Shown in pieces: positions 1 through 14,454 of a stretch of 64,000 bases of DNA (its first letter is position 1; each line of letters starts with the position of its first letter). The stretch spans positions 85,275,914 to 85,339,913 of the forward strand of contig NC_090728.1 in NCBI RefSeq assembly GCF_036898095.1, in the 5' to 3' direction. Source of the DNA: Palaemon carinicauda (Eukaryota > Arthropoda > Malacostraca > Decapoda > Palaemonidae). The notes beneath the pieces are model-generated. The model was not told the DNA's origin, did not search any database, and saw only the letters and a list, made by a program, of their open reading frames with translations. Position numbers and translations under genes: made by a program.

Positions 1-473
1 CTTGTATACGCAATTGTTGATATATAAGATATTAAGTACTCTATCTTTTAAATGTCTTTTGACATTTTGTTTGCCCATCGTAAATTGGAGAAATTGAAAT
101 CCCGTATATGCCTTCGCTCGACCAAAGTGGAAAGCCGGTCTCTCACTTTCTATGCACTACAGAATGTTCCTCTACTGTACAAAATATAGTTAGGTATCCA
201 CATTACTGGATGGGAATTATACAATACTAAATTTCTTCCTTCGCAGATACTTCAGACAGATGGATGTAAGAAACTTTGTATATCACTTATCTTTTACATT
301 CCATTTGCGGATTATGACTGAAATTGAAAAATATTAGCTGGTCAGAGTGTATGTTAATAACTGTTCAAGTTCTGATTTTAACATTTTATCATTACTGTTA
401 CTATTATTGTTAACAATAATGTTATCATTAATATTATTATCATAATAATGATAATAATAATAATAATACATTA

Positions 474-505
<32 letters not shown>

Positions 506-1104
506 TACCAGTTTCTTCAATAGTTATATTTCAAGAAATCATAATGAATAATGTTTGTCCATTGCCTTACACAGCACCATTCTCATGATGTTAGACATTT
601 GTGTATGCACATTTCAACCTGCACAAAATATCCATAAATCAAAAAGGGATGTAAGAAACTCTTCCTGGTTGAAATTTATCGCTCGTTTTCGGAATTGTGA
701 ATTTATGGATCCTCGGGATTTTCCATGGATTCAATCAAAGTATCCATTAAGTGATACGTGTGAATTTCCCAAGGGCTTGGCATGTATGCGTACGTCACAA
801 GGTCCGAATGCAATACAGATTGATGGTGAAACATTCTTCGATGTAACAATATTGTCAGTAAAAAAAAAAAGTAGTAATTCTCTTGGTATATGAAAATTAT
901 ACGTACTCGTTACCAATAAACCGTAGTTTCTTCTTTTTAACTTTAAAAGGAGGTCGGAGGTTTGAATTCATCACTACTCTTCATGTTTATGTGTATACCA
1001 GTATATGTAAATAAATACCACCTCGTGCACTAGCCAAAATAAGTAGATAGAGCTAGACGTAATGCACAAAGCTAATAATCAGAAGATCAGGGTTATGCGC
1101 ATTT
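1..1104. other. AT-rich non-coding flank
   Basis: No recognisable gene. An open frame of 112 codons at 555-893 on the plus strand has no family I recognise and no splice or promoter context, so I do not call it. The stretch holds an ATT/AAT microsatellite, annotated separately. Confidence 0.5.
397..512. repeat. ATT/AAT microsatellite, partly self-complementary
   Basis: Imperfect runs of ATT turn into AAT and back to ATT, so the two halves can pair as a hairpin. Runs of this type are common at the 3' ends of arthropod dispersed repeats, but no adjoining element was identified here. Confidence 0.8.
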
Positions 1105-1240
1105 TAGGCCAGTCATTCTACGCTATTTTTGGGTCAAACCCACCACAAATTGCAATAGTAATGAAACATGCAGTTTTCAATGTCAAATTTAGTGGAGAAT
1201 GACATACTAAAAACCAAGTAAAATCGAAGCATTGGAACAT
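1105..1240 (+). repeat. Left arm of inverted repeat flanking the large uncharacterised gene
   Basis: This segment matches, in inverted orientation, 6188-6302. Exact shared blocks include a 13-base block (1105-1117 against 6290-6302) and a 17-base block (1151-1167 against 6250-6266), followed by a weaker match around a shared AAAATCGA..ATTGGAACA motif. Spacing between blocks differs by small indels. The two arms bracket the reading frame at 1474-6000, which suggests, without proving, the ends of a mobile element. Confidence 0.7.
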
Positions 1241-1473
1241 TCCCAAATTTTGCAATCGTTAAGAGAAGGTTTTAAGAGAAAATGTGCATAAAAGTTTTAG
1301 TGTATATTCTGGACAAACAACTGTATACATGTTACATTACGACACCGGCATTCACCTTAGCTAAATTAAGATGACTATGGCCAAGGACCAAGAGTTGAAT
1401 GAACTGAGAGTCAAGTCTAACCAGGTTGTCAAGACATCTCCATGTACCAGACCACATTGACAAATGTTTACTC

Positions 1474-2139
1474 TTATTCAGGACCAGCAAGAGCGCATTC
1501 TTCTTCTGGATCACTTTCTGGTCCGGGCAAGGTCACATTAGAACAGTGAAGTCCTTTGCATTCACTGTAAGTGGAAGACCATTCCAGGTTATACTTGCGA
1601 AAGCTGCAACGTCGGGTGCTGCAGTCTATATTGCAGCCACAGTGGATGGCATCTAGCAGGTAATCTGAAGCAGGCTTCATCTTGGTCATAACATGAACCA
1701 TTCTCTCGTCAAGGATAGCCCATCCCCAACCAATGGCATCCATGCCAACTCCTTGCCACTGCTGAACCTGAACATACACCCGTAAGCAATGTTGCTTTGC
1801 AGATGGTGATGTAGGGGGCAGGGTTAGAGGCTCAACTCTGACAGTACTTGTTGAAACCTTCTGGCAGAAGCGTTGAAGCATCAGTATGTCCAGTGTTTCC
1901 TCGGGCTGGCCATTGTACAAGCAAACCAGGATATTTTCTCCAGCTGTCATGACATCCTCTTTCGACGCTCCAGGAGTGTTGAACGTTTCCAAAAGCCCTG
2001 AGAAATACGCACTGGAGTTCAGCTTCTTTAAAGCTGCTGATTTGCCATTTAAGTACAGTCTTGATGTGGTATCACAACCCAGGAGTCCATGTGCCATAAG
2101 AAGCTTGTCACACACATGGCGTCCAAGTGTCTTTTGCAC
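1474..2139 (-). pseudogene. C-terminal part of the large protein: GCDTTSRL motif and Cys-rich tail
   Basis: The longest clean C-terminal stretch (221 codons). It starts with a LLMAHGLLGCDTTSRLYLNGK segment; the G-C-D-T-T-S core is the most conserved motif of this unnamed family as I remember it. The last 60 residues hold a Cys cluster of the form CGCNxDCSTRRCS..C..LxCSN, like a CXC or tesmin-type metal-binding repeat. Some positions where I would expect Cys are Phe, Trp or Tyr, consistent with decay. The ATG at 2139 is only the first Met in frame; the true frame enters from upstream after a shift near 2190. Confidence 0.6.
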
Positions 2140-2189
2140 TTGCTCGACATTCCAACATCTTGCTTGCCTCCTTGACGTCAGCTTAGGCT

Positions 2190-2993
2190 CAGATTGGAAA
2201 ACAGGTTGTGTGATGTGGGCCCTGCACGACTACATAGGAGAAGAAGAAGATTGGTGTCATCGCCAACTACCACGGTGTCCTTGGTGTTTGCACATGCAAT
2301 GGCTGTCTCCATCATGAGGACATCTGCATTTGCTCTGGCATGGAGAACATCGTTGTGCTGCCATTAAAGGTCATCACTCAATAGACTGATGAAGCTTTGT
2401 TTATTTGTTTGATTGGCAAGGAAGTCATCTTTCTTCATAGTACATACCATGTCCTTTATGAAGTTAACAAGGGAACTGCTGTGAGATTGAACGCAACTAC
2501 TATGCGCTGCATCTTTGGTGGAGGGTGCGCTCACATATCTATCAAACACTATGACAGCGTTACCATACCCGTCTCCAACATATCGTATGTAGTGACTGGA
2601 GATTCCTTCACAGGTCTCGTCAAAATTACAAGGAATTCTGTGTAGCAATGCCCCACCATCCAGAACATATTGCACATTCTGAGGCAGCAGTGTGTTGTGA
2701 ACGGCATGGAGGAGTTGTTTCCAAATGACCTCGGCTAGCGCTGGCTTGTCGGCCTCAAGCAGGATATCAATGGTCTGAAACAGTGCTGGTGGGTAACTGC
2801 ATAGTTCGTGCTTGAAGACATCAGTGAGGTCATCACAGAGTGATCCTTCCGTACTTAGACGTTGGAACAATAGTTGTGGATCTATCAGAACAGATTCTTT
2901 ACCATTTTTCACTGATGAACATGTGTCTAAAGTCACAACCTGATTTTTTTTTCTTGAACGTGTGATCAAGAACCTTTTTCCCAACCATTCCAT
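2190..2993 (-). pseudogene. PIN-like nuclease region of the large protein
   Basis: The open frame 2364-2993 ends in a TAA; the same frame continues beyond it and reads HARANADVLMMETAIA followed by VVVGDDTNLLLLL. The paired acidic motifs (ADVLM and GDDTxLLxLL) resemble the metal-binding Asp positions of PIN/FEN-like nuclease folds. A frame change follows near 2190. The call is by motif only. The stop inside the domain and the later shift make an active product unlikely. Confidence 0.5.
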
Positions 2994-5900
2994 CTAAGAT
3001 CTTCCTGCCCTCCGATGCTGCTTGATCAGCATTAACCGAATCTCCAGCTGTAATGCCAGTGTTAATGCTTTGCAGAGTTGGATCGTTTCTAAAGGGATCC
3101 TTTAATGACAGGTAGCCAATGAGTTTGTGCGTGTCATCTGTCTTTCATGCTTGTCGAGCTGCTCTTTGTTCTTTGTACTGGTCACTGGTCTCATACTGCA
3201 CTGATGTGTAGTCTTACAAGGCCATGTTGACCTCTGCACATATGGGGGTGGACAGCAGCCACGTGATCCTTTGCGACTCGCTCATGCCATGACCCCTTGT
3301 CAGTCCCCCTGTGGTTTCCACACTTCTCATGAGCACTTGCTCGATCAGAAGATTGTACAAGCAAACCAGGCCCATTACCAATCTGAGCGCCGCACTACGT
3401 GATATCCATTCTGGAACTGGTGGTGGACCTTGGGATGTTGAATAGACAGTTGTTCCAGTCACTGCAGGTAGACACAAATAGATTTGGTGTAGAGATTGTA
3501 GCCTACAGCTGCCAGGAGGGGCAACATCTCGTGCAAAGCGTGCGCATGCAGACGCCAGTCACCAGTGCGTTCCAACCTCAGGAGTGTCCTCAATATGTCA
3601 ATCATGTCCATGCATTGCAGCTATAGCTGTGCAGTACGCAAATCCTTCATCGATTGTCGGGCAACATTCATGATATCACGAACAGAGTCCAGAACCAGGG
3701 CTGAAATGATATCTTCAGTGGAACACTCACCCTCCATCAATGAATCATACAGATCTCGTAGCTCACACAGGTCAATTGGTCCAGCTCTCATACTTTGCAA
3801 CCCTGACTCAGTATCATGTGGATCCATGGCTGCCTGTGCATCATCTATGCTTTGCATTATCTCGTCTTCACTTCGTTCGTCATCTCTTACAGTGCCCTGA
3901 GGACCATCATCCTTAGCCTGCGAACAAGTAGGCACTAGCGTACCAAGTATCCTTTCTGCAAGGAGAGTGTTCAGTGCTGCATCAACCAAGAGATGCCCAC
4001 GGATAGCTTGGTCATATGCCTTGCCAGACAGCATGTGCGTTACAGTGTTCTCGGCATACACCAGTTCCAGAACAGAGTGCAGTCCAAATCCTGACATGAT
4101 ATTTCCAATACTCCCCAAGAAGCTCATAAGCGTGTGGAAGCCCCCAATGCGCAGTACAGTCTTACGTAAGTCACTGCCCTCCGATTAACTTTTGATGATG
4201 GTAAGTGCCTTCCACCAAAGTGGTTGGCCAAATGTGATGATGACCTTTGTGTTGTACTGTTTGGCGTGAGCAGATAGAAATGTCAATGTTGAATAGATGC
4301 AAATTGGATCACTGCTGTTCATGTCGATCATGGGAAGCAGGAAGACTGTAGACTGACCTAGATGTACACCAGTGTGCATGGCTTGCATCATGCCAAACCA
4401 TGCTGGTCGTGGTGAACGCAATGTGAGGGACAGCTTCCAGGGGAGGTCAAGGTTGGTAGATCTCTCCTTTTCCATCTCATCTTGTAGAACCTCATACCTC
4501 AGAGTATCTAGCCCATCGCAAAGTGATGTCTGATGTTGCATGTTTATTCAGCCCACAGCTACAACATCCGTCAGTGTCACAGACACACAGCACTCTTGTT
4601 GATGTCCAGGTACCTGGAGTGACAGACGCAATCATTCCCGTCCCGTGGAATGTATTGAGGCTATTTATTGTACGGATGTTGTGATCGACATTGTCCACCA
4701 TATATTGGATGATCTGCTCTGGCCGGTAGTTTGGTATGTCTGTCCCTAGTACAACTGCTGCACTCCGTTCATAACTTTGTATCTCACGATAAGAACTGCA
4801 ATATCCATGGGCATGGAGCGTGTTGCTCAAGAACTTTGATGCAAAATGATGGTGCATCTGTACACCCAGTCCTATCTGTAAGGGTGCCAGCAGCACTTGG
4901 GGCCGAATTGCCTGCATGATAGCTTACCCAAGAGAACTGACTTCTCTATCAGTATCTCGGCCCAAAAAGAGTGTTTGAAGAAGGAGTTTAGTGATTCAGG
5001 TAGGAACGACATGGCTTCTTCTGTTGAGGACATTTCAGTTGTACATGGGTACATATCTATCGACTGTTGTACGGATTTTACATCACTTTTGATCAGTTTT
5101 GCTGCCGTCTTAATCAGTCTCATCATCTCAGCTTCAGATGATGTCTCCTTTTGCCTTTGATGGAATTCATGAATGATCGCAGAGGCCCTGTGGCGAAAGG
5201 TCACTACATTCTCTTTGCCATTTATTTCTGCGATGCTGATATCCTGACCAAAGTGCTTTTGGATACATTCCTTCATGTAGGTGAATCCATAAGGTGTGCA
5301 ATCAATTCCAAGAAGAAATTTTCCCATTTTCTCTATGAGATCCGGTATCGTTATCTGTTCCTCGTCATTGGCTTTGAGGTACTCTGCGACTTTTATGAAT
5401 GCATCATTCCATGTGTCATCAGCCAGTCTACTATACTTAGGTCGGTTGCTCGGTGCTGTAAGGAACTGGTGTGGAATCTGCTTCCCAGTTCTAAAGGTTA
5501 TGCTACATATATTGTGATAGATTGCATCAGTGGCATGCAAGTCCTGGACGAATTCTACTCGAGCCTTTACTGTCTCTGACCATACATCATTGCGTTCAAC
5601 ACAGCTTTCTGTAGCCTTCCTCTGGAAGTCCATTGTTCGGACTGGTATAAGTTTATGCGTTTTTTGTCTGCCCTGGTACTTGTCTGGTGTTCCACAGAAC
5701 AATCAGTGTTCGCTGTAGTGAAACGCAGAACTGGCAAATCGACGCGCACGCACAGTGCCGCTGAAACCACCAGTGGAGTCATATCCCCGTTTTCTGATGT
5801 CTCGCTCAATAGACAGTTGGAAGCATGTTCTTCCTGCCTTGGTGTGTACAACTTCTCCACTTACAACACTGATATCAGCCTGCCGTAGGTCATTTGCCTT

Positions 5901-6000
5901 GCTTATTCCATCACACCCCTTGGCACCTAATTTCGTGGTTTGTTCGCCGTTGCCGAGAGACTCGCTGCAGAAAACGCAATCGTCTATGCTACTGGTTAAC

Positions 6001-6016
6001 CTGAAAAAAAAAAAAA
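6001..6016 (-). promoter_or_regulatory. Candidate 3' splice site upstream of the large protein frame
   Basis: On the minus strand a run of about 15 T is followed by CAG (complement at 6001-6003), directly before the first codons of the N-terminal Cys-containing region. This looks like a polypyrimidine tract and acceptor, so an upstream exon may exist above 6016. It could also be a chance T-run. Confidence 0.35.
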
Positions 6017-6187
6017 AGCTATTAGACGTTAATTATCTCGATTTATTTATTTAATAATCAAATTTTTGACATCTTTTCAGAAATGTGAAAGAAATAACAA
6101 AAGCACTGGTATAACAAAAATATTTATGCCATATCTATTAGCGTATTTTCGTGCATAACTGTCAAAAAGTGGTTGCTCGAAATAAAT

Positions 6188-6302
6188 GTGTTCCAATTTC
6201 TCGATTTTCCTTGGCTTTTTACATGGGTCAAAAAAAGCAAAAATGCCAAGTTTCATTACTATTGCATTTTGTGGTGGGTATATCCATAAAATGACTGGCC
6301 TA
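6188..6302 (-). repeat. Right arm of inverted repeat flanking the large uncharacterised gene
   Basis: Inverted partner of 1105-1240. The match stops sharply at about 6302, as the other arm does at 1105, so the outer limits coincide. No target-site duplication is obvious outside either end. Confidence 0.65.
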
Positions 6303-8449
<2,147 letters not shown>

Positions 8450-9235
8450 ACAATGGAGAGGATTCTTCACCCCTTGGCACCATTATGTCAACATCTTCTA
8501 CGCCTATTGACCCAAAGGGCCTCGGTTAGATTTCGCCAGTTGTCTTTATCTTAAGCTTTCAAATCAATACTTCTCCAATCATCATCTCCACTTCTCGCTT
8601 TATAGTCCTCAGCAATGTGGGCCTAGGTCTTCCCACTCTTCTAGTGCCCTGTGGAGCCCAGTTGAAAGTTTGGTGACCTAGTCTCTCTTGGAAAGGTCAA
8701 AGAGCATGCCCAAACCATCTCCATCTACCCCTCACCATGATCTCATCCACATATAGCACTTGAGTAATCTCTCTTATAGTTTTATTTTTAATCCTGTCCT
8801 GCTATTCAACTCCCAATATTCTTCTGATGGTTGTGTTCTCAAATCTTTTACATCTGTTGGAGATTGCTTCATTGTCATACCATGATTCATGTCCATAGAG
8901 TAACACCTATCTCACTAAACTGATATACAGCCTGATTTTTATATGTAATTTCTAGTGATTTTATTTCAAAATTGTACTTAACATAGCCATTGTATGAATT
9001 TCTTTTTTAAATCTTTCATTAAACTCTAATTCTAAAGTCCGTGTATTAGAGATTGATTGATTGATTGATTGAAAGTTTTCAGGCATCATAGTTCCTAAAT
9101 ACTATAAATGATTCTACCTCATTAATCTTTTCTCCTTCCAATAATATTTCATCTATCATTGCATATTCCATTCTCATCATTTCTGTCTTTCTTCTATTTA
9201 TCTTGAGCCCAACCTCCTGTGATATTCCATCATAT
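8450..9235 (-). pseudogene. 3' relic of a non-LTR retrotransposon (LINE)
   Basis: Read on the minus strand from 9235 down, broken frames give an RT-thumb-like piece (VGLKINRRKTEMM, then GEKINEVESF), a CYSMDMNHG-type piece, and finally VRGRWRWFGHAL followed by ERLGHQTFNWAPQG. The order and the WRWFGH motif are typical of the C-terminus of LINE ORF2 proteins that end in an RRxGRP-like tail. No endonuclease and no catalytic RT core remain. It has many stops and shifts, so it is an old 5'-truncated copy. The clade is not resolvable by eye. Confidence 0.6.
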
Positions 9236-12200
9236 ATGCATCAGTATTAAAACTTCCACCAAAAGGGAAACTAATATAAGTAAATCGCATTAACCGTTGT
9301 TACTACAGCGATTTCAGGAACTTTATATGCATCAAACTCTGATGTTACCTTTGACAATATAGATTATTCCCCTTTGCTCATCACATAGGTTGCCGATTAA
9401 GATTGACACGCAGTTACAATGGACACGGAAAACGAGTTAAGAAAGGGATAGAATTGGTGTGTATAAAATGTATGATTCATATGGTGGCTTTAATTGATAG
9501 AATATTTTTTGAACGATAAGATGCACCGATACCTGTATAGCTGTTTAGTGCTCTTCAGAGGACACCACGTAGAACCTACATTTATTTTTCATATGCACAT
9601 GTTATATCAATTTCGTCTTGAAAGACAAGATCTTCAATCCTCTCAATATCAAGTGAGAGAACATTGTATAATCTTAAGGCTGCCTAGAAGATTCTAGGAA
9701 AAAAATGTTTTGCATCTTTGCTCAAGCAATTATATCTGATAACAGGTTTAAAGTATAAAACATAGGATTTTGATAAGCTTTAAAGCATGAAACTTAATTT
9801 TGTGTAACAGATTCAATGTCCAGTATTGTAACTTTATGTGGGCTCAAAGTAGATTTAGGACAATAATCACAAAAGTTATAATTTCATGAACATTCATCGC
9901 ATAAAAAGCGAAAATTCTAAAATGACGATAAGCCTCAAAACCATACAACGATAATGCACTTAAAAGAATAGCCCAAAGCTGTACGTGTGCCGTTCCTCGG
10001 CCATTATACAGTTTTTTTTTTCGCTGCAGACTTCTTTCTTGTTACGGTATGAGGTGATTTCGTAAACATTAATTACTATGTACACAGAACACGAAGTTAT
10101 AATTCCTATCTCACATAAGGTTAATCTGTAGTTATTACTGCTCTTTACTGGACATTTTTAAACCACAAACTGGAGTGAAGTTCTTCCATTTAATACAAGT
10201 GCATGGTCTATAAAGTCTCTTCCGGTAAGTCTACAGTAAATCCTTTCTCGTCCAAGTTCAATTATGCTGAATAGGATACCTTTTTTCTAATTTCCATCTT
10301 ATACCTTCCACTCCCTCATTCTTGATTAGTCTTTTTTTTATGCTGCCTCACTTGCTATTGAAGAGCCACATTTCATTCACATGAGACCAAAAGTCTTTGG
10401 AAATTCGAAGCATTGAAATCAGTTTTTTCTCCCTTATTCTTATTCTAAAAACTAATTCTGAATGTTTTATGAAAAATTATCTTCACTCTTTGATTTTTCA
10501 TTCTTTTGCATTTATTTTATCTCGGGTAAGATTGCAATGGATTCTTACCACGTTTTCCCCAACACCAAATCTTCTGTGAAGAATGACCTTCACTTTTAGT
10601 TGTATGCATTTACAGTATATCTATCTCGCGCATGATTGCAATTAACCCGCATTACGTTTTGTTTACGTAACACTTCTTTTTTCCTCTCTTTATTCCCAGG
10701 GTGTGGGGAATTATCTTCGCTCTTTATTTTAATGAATTCTTTTATTCTGCTAATGCATGGTTTAATTTAGCCACCCTTCTCCGTTTTCTCTTTTGTTGTT
10801 TGTGCGACTTATTTGAGTTACCCTCTCCATTTTCTATTCTATCTATATTGTGATTCGCTGTTTGTGAAATCATTGAAGGTAGAAATAGATTTTTTTCTGT
10901 GAGACGCGTATTTTAGGATTAATTATTTTTCTGATTTTAGTTACAAACTATACCTTAGACTTTATATGTATTTTATCTACATCTGCATAACCTTCAAGTT
11001 TGTTTTTCTAGGACATTTATTACCGCCATGCAGTTTTTTTTTTTTTTTTTTTGTCGATTTTTTTTTTATTAAAACAATTGTTGCATATGCCATACAGTTA
11101 GGTTCTATTCTTATAGTTATTTCCCTGGAGCCATAACATTACTCCATGTATTCTGTATACAAGACCTCTGGGCTACTTCTACACACTTACACAGATGCAC
11201 AACATTTTTCTGCTGTTTAGGAATAGGTGACCTATTTCCATTCTTCAAACTGTCCACTTTTACGTTAGGCCTCTGGGAGCGCAGGTGTACGTCACACACG
11301 GAGACCCACATGGCCTGTCCTCGGTGAACATTCCCACTTGGAAGCACTAAGCAACGTCAGGGGTTCCTTTATCCTAACGACGGTGGTTACAAGGGGAATC
11401 TCGAGGGTGGTACCAAAGAGCTACACTTGACCTCAGCAAGCTACCAGTCCATTTGGATCTATAAGATGCGAGTTAAAGAGGTGTCAAACATCGCACTAGG
11501 GTCTGCAATTCTCTCCTTTTCTTCTTCTCCTGTACTTCCCTTTCTCCCTATTCCTTATACCTTCCCATCCCGAGTTCCTGCCTAAGGGCTATAAACTGGA
11601 TTGTATCCAGGGGTACTCTTCCTCTCCCCATATTCCCCACTTCCATATCCTTATGTCTTATGGTGTCAATATGTGGCCACATTACACCTTAAATTAGATC
11701 AAATCTAATTCAAGATCACTGTCTGGCTTAGAACATTCAGGCGTGCGTCCAAAATTTCTTGTAAAATTGATGTGATTATTTTGATTCCATAACCTTACAG
11801 ATGTGACTCAGACTCTATTCAATTCATTTGGTCGTCATCCAAGTGTTTGACTAAACCCCTTAATTCATAGGACAAACAAGTAGACCCTTGGTCTAAGATT
11901 TCTGTTGTATTTTATGCATTTGACTAACACCTTTTATTCACGGTATTATCTACCTTATATGTCGAATCTCTTCGTGCTTTATGTTTTGACTACCTTTTAT
12001 TTTTCTGGTGAATTTTGTATAACCTGTTAAGATGAACGTATGAAGATAAGTGTAAACTGGTAGATATAAATGTGTGAGATAGTTGAACAGAATTTCCATT
12101 TTCATTTGACCCATTGGTGGTGTCCATTTAGCTTCTTATTTAGTTTGAATTAACTATCAAGTATATAGTTAGTCATTTATATGCCCATTTGGATCCCTCC

Positions 12201-12991
12201 CTCAGAGGTTATTGAGAATACTACATCCTCCCGCTACATTATTCAAAGGATTTGAATTGAAGAAACCGAGTTAGAGATAATTGGTTGAAACGTACAACTA
12301 AGTGATCTCTTGTAGTAGTTGAAGTGAGTCATCCTCTTTCTAAAATTAGACCAGCAGGCATATTTTAAGATTAATCTAAAACCCCTATATACTGCTTTTC
12401 TATTTCACGCTCTTGCTACATTGTCCCTTGGTTGATTATTTTGTCCAGCACTCTCAGTTGGGGTCCACTATTCCAAGCACGGTGCTGCACCTGAAAACTG
12501 AGGAGATACTGGTAATGATAAATCCAGAATATATCTGTCACTAATTATCTGGACTTAAAATCGTGTGTAGGCTACTAACCAGATCCCTCTAGAAATCATT
12601 CCAGATGACGTGGGAGTGATGGTGCTCCAATCCCCAAGGGTAGGATCCTAGATATCTATTGTGGAGAGATTCTCCCAGAAAAGTAAATTTCCTTCACTTG
12701 ATTTATATTTTTCACACGTTTACTTGCTATCAATGAAAAAATTTTGTTGTAATTCTTCATAAAATGTCTATTGGTTGTTTGAGTAAATTGGAGATCCTAA
12801 TGTGAACAATTCCAATAACGAAATTTTTCTTTTATTGTGAATGTTTCTGCTAAAAGTAAACTTACCTTAGGGTGATTTGAATGCTGTTACTTTTGTTTCC
12901 ATAAAAGTGTTTGAATTGAATCAGACGCTGTTTGGTAACAATTGAAATTCAGGCACTTATACTTTTAAGACTGTCCTTTGTCAAAATGTAG

Positions 12992-13026
<35 letters not shown>

Positions 13027-13386
13027 TTTGCAGTCACTGCAATTCCCTTTGTTAGAAATGAAAAGCGAAGTCTGTGATTCCAGTAAGTCATCCAACATCC
13101 ATCAAAGACCACCATTTAGTTTTGTTTTGCTAGTGTTGATTAGTGATCTAAGTTTTCTGGTACCTCTTAGACTTCTTGGTCTAAAATTCACCCTCGACTC
13201 TATTAGATCTTAGTTTGTTAAGGTATAAGACCCATCTATTGGTGTCTTGATGTTGAATGTTACTTCGTCCATCCTTCATTCTACAACTCTTCCTATTTCA
13301 AGTATCTTTATCTTTGACCAAATAGTAAAAGTAGTCACAGGCTTTTACACAGAGCTTACCATTTTGAAAATGGAAAAAAATCAAAT

Positions 13387-13388
<2 letters not shown>
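9236..13388. other. Non-coding stretch, nothing recognised
   Basis: AT-rich sequence with a poly-T run near 11034 and a short CT run at 12992-13026. I see no exon, RNA gene or transposon protein in it. The stretch 11360-11700 has higher GC than its neighbours and may be part of an unidentified repeat. Confidence 0.4.
12992..13026. repeat. Short (CT)n microsatellite
   Basis: CT dinucleotides with one GT interruption. Confidence 0.85.
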
Positions 13389-13448
<60 letters not shown>

Positions 13449-13457
13449 ATATATATA

Positions 13458-13500
<43 letters not shown>

Positions 13501-13501
13501 A

Positions 13502-13539
<38 letters not shown>
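13389..13539. repeat. (TA)n microsatellite with CTATA interruptions
   Basis: About 150 bp of TA repeats broken by a few CTATA units and by a short non-repeat segment at 13497-13507. Confidence 0.95.
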
Positions 13540-13629
13540 GTATCATACTTAGTTTACATTTCCAAATGATCCAATGTAATTAAACCAAATACATAATAAA
13601 GAAATCACATAATTAACATATGGAGGTAT

Positions 13630-14340
13630 TAGGCTGTCCAGGGTACCTGCCACCTGTTGAGATACTTCCACTAGAGAGTTAATGGTTCCTTTAACTGGCC
13701 AGACAGTACTACATTAGATCGCTCTCTTCGGTTACGGCAAATTTTGTTTTTGCCTGCACTTACATCGAATAGTCTGGCCTATTCTTTCCATATTCTCCTG
13801 TACTCATACACCTGATGACACTGAGATTAGCATTCAATCATTCTTCTTCGCTCAAGGGATTAACTACTGTACTGTAATTGTTCAGTGGCTACTTCCCTCT
13901 TGATAAGGGTAGAAGAGACTCTTCAGCTATGGTAAGCAGCTTTTCTAGGAGAAGGACACTACAAAATTAAACCATTGTTCTCTAGTCTTGGGCAGTGCCA
14001 TAGCCTCTGTACCTCTGTCTTGGGTTAGTGTTATCTTGATAGAAGGTACACTCTGGCACGCTGTTCCATTTCATTTCTTTTCCTCAAGTTTTTTTGAAGT
14101 TTTATAGTTTTATATTAGATCTAAATTAATGCTGTTACTGCTCTTAAAATATTTTATTTTGATTGTTTATTACTTCTCTTGTAGTTTATTCATTTCATTG
14201 TTTCCTTTCGTCACTGGGCTATTTTTTTTTCTGTTGGAGCCCTTGGGCTTATAACATCTCGCTTTTCCAACTAGGGTTATAGATTAGCTTGTAATACTAC
14301 TACTACTACTACTACTAATAATAATAATAATAATAATAAA
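13630..14340 (-). repeat. Dispersed repeat, copy 1 (ends in ACT/AAT run)
   Basis: Over its whole length this segment aligns with the reverse complement of 40138-40795. Shared landmarks include GAATAGTCTGGCCTATTCTT, a CAGTGGCTACTTxCCTCTTG block, GGCAGTGCCATAGCCTCTGTACC-like text, and CTTTTCCAACTAGG before a trinucleotide run. In the minus orientation of copy 2 the trinucleotide run is terminal, as in SINE-like or LINE-3'-derived repeats. No coding frame is seen. The family is not known to me by name. Confidence 0.8.
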
Positions 14341-14454
14341 TCGAAGTTTAAAATTTTCCTGAAAACTTTCAAAAGTATAGAAATTGGAAGAAATTTAAGC
14401 ATTTAATGAATTGAATAATTCAATGATAATCAGCAAATTGTTTTGAAATTAGAC

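Larger units (their letters stand above)
1474..6000 (-). pseudogene. Decayed large uncharacterised protein (PIN-like core, Cys-rich ends)
   Basis: A reading frame of about 1,400-1,500 codons can be followed on the minus strand from 6000 to 1474, but it is broken. Recognisable order: N-terminal CxxC and KGCDGI motifs (about 5880-5985); a region with FRTGKQIP and DDTWNDAF (4872-5702); LLAPLQ, HHHFASKF and DNVDHNIRT (4640-4917); RPAWFGMMQ and PMIDMN (4185-4541); GGFHTLMSFLGSIG (about 4100-4160); a GLTRG segment (3214-3620); a PIN-like region (2200-2993); and a Cys-rich C-terminus (1474-2139). Breaks seen: in-frame stops near 5704, 4185 and 2364, and frame changes near 4915, 3620 and 2190. I know similar unnamed proteins from other marine invertebrates, but no function. 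It may belong to a mobile element, because inverted repeats flank it. That a protein family is present is fairly sure; activity is unlikely. Confidence 0.65.

Noticed and set aside
555..893. 112-codon plus-strand open frame
   Set aside because: No recognisable motif, no splice signals or neighbours that fit, and it ends in an A-rich run; chance frame is the simpler view.
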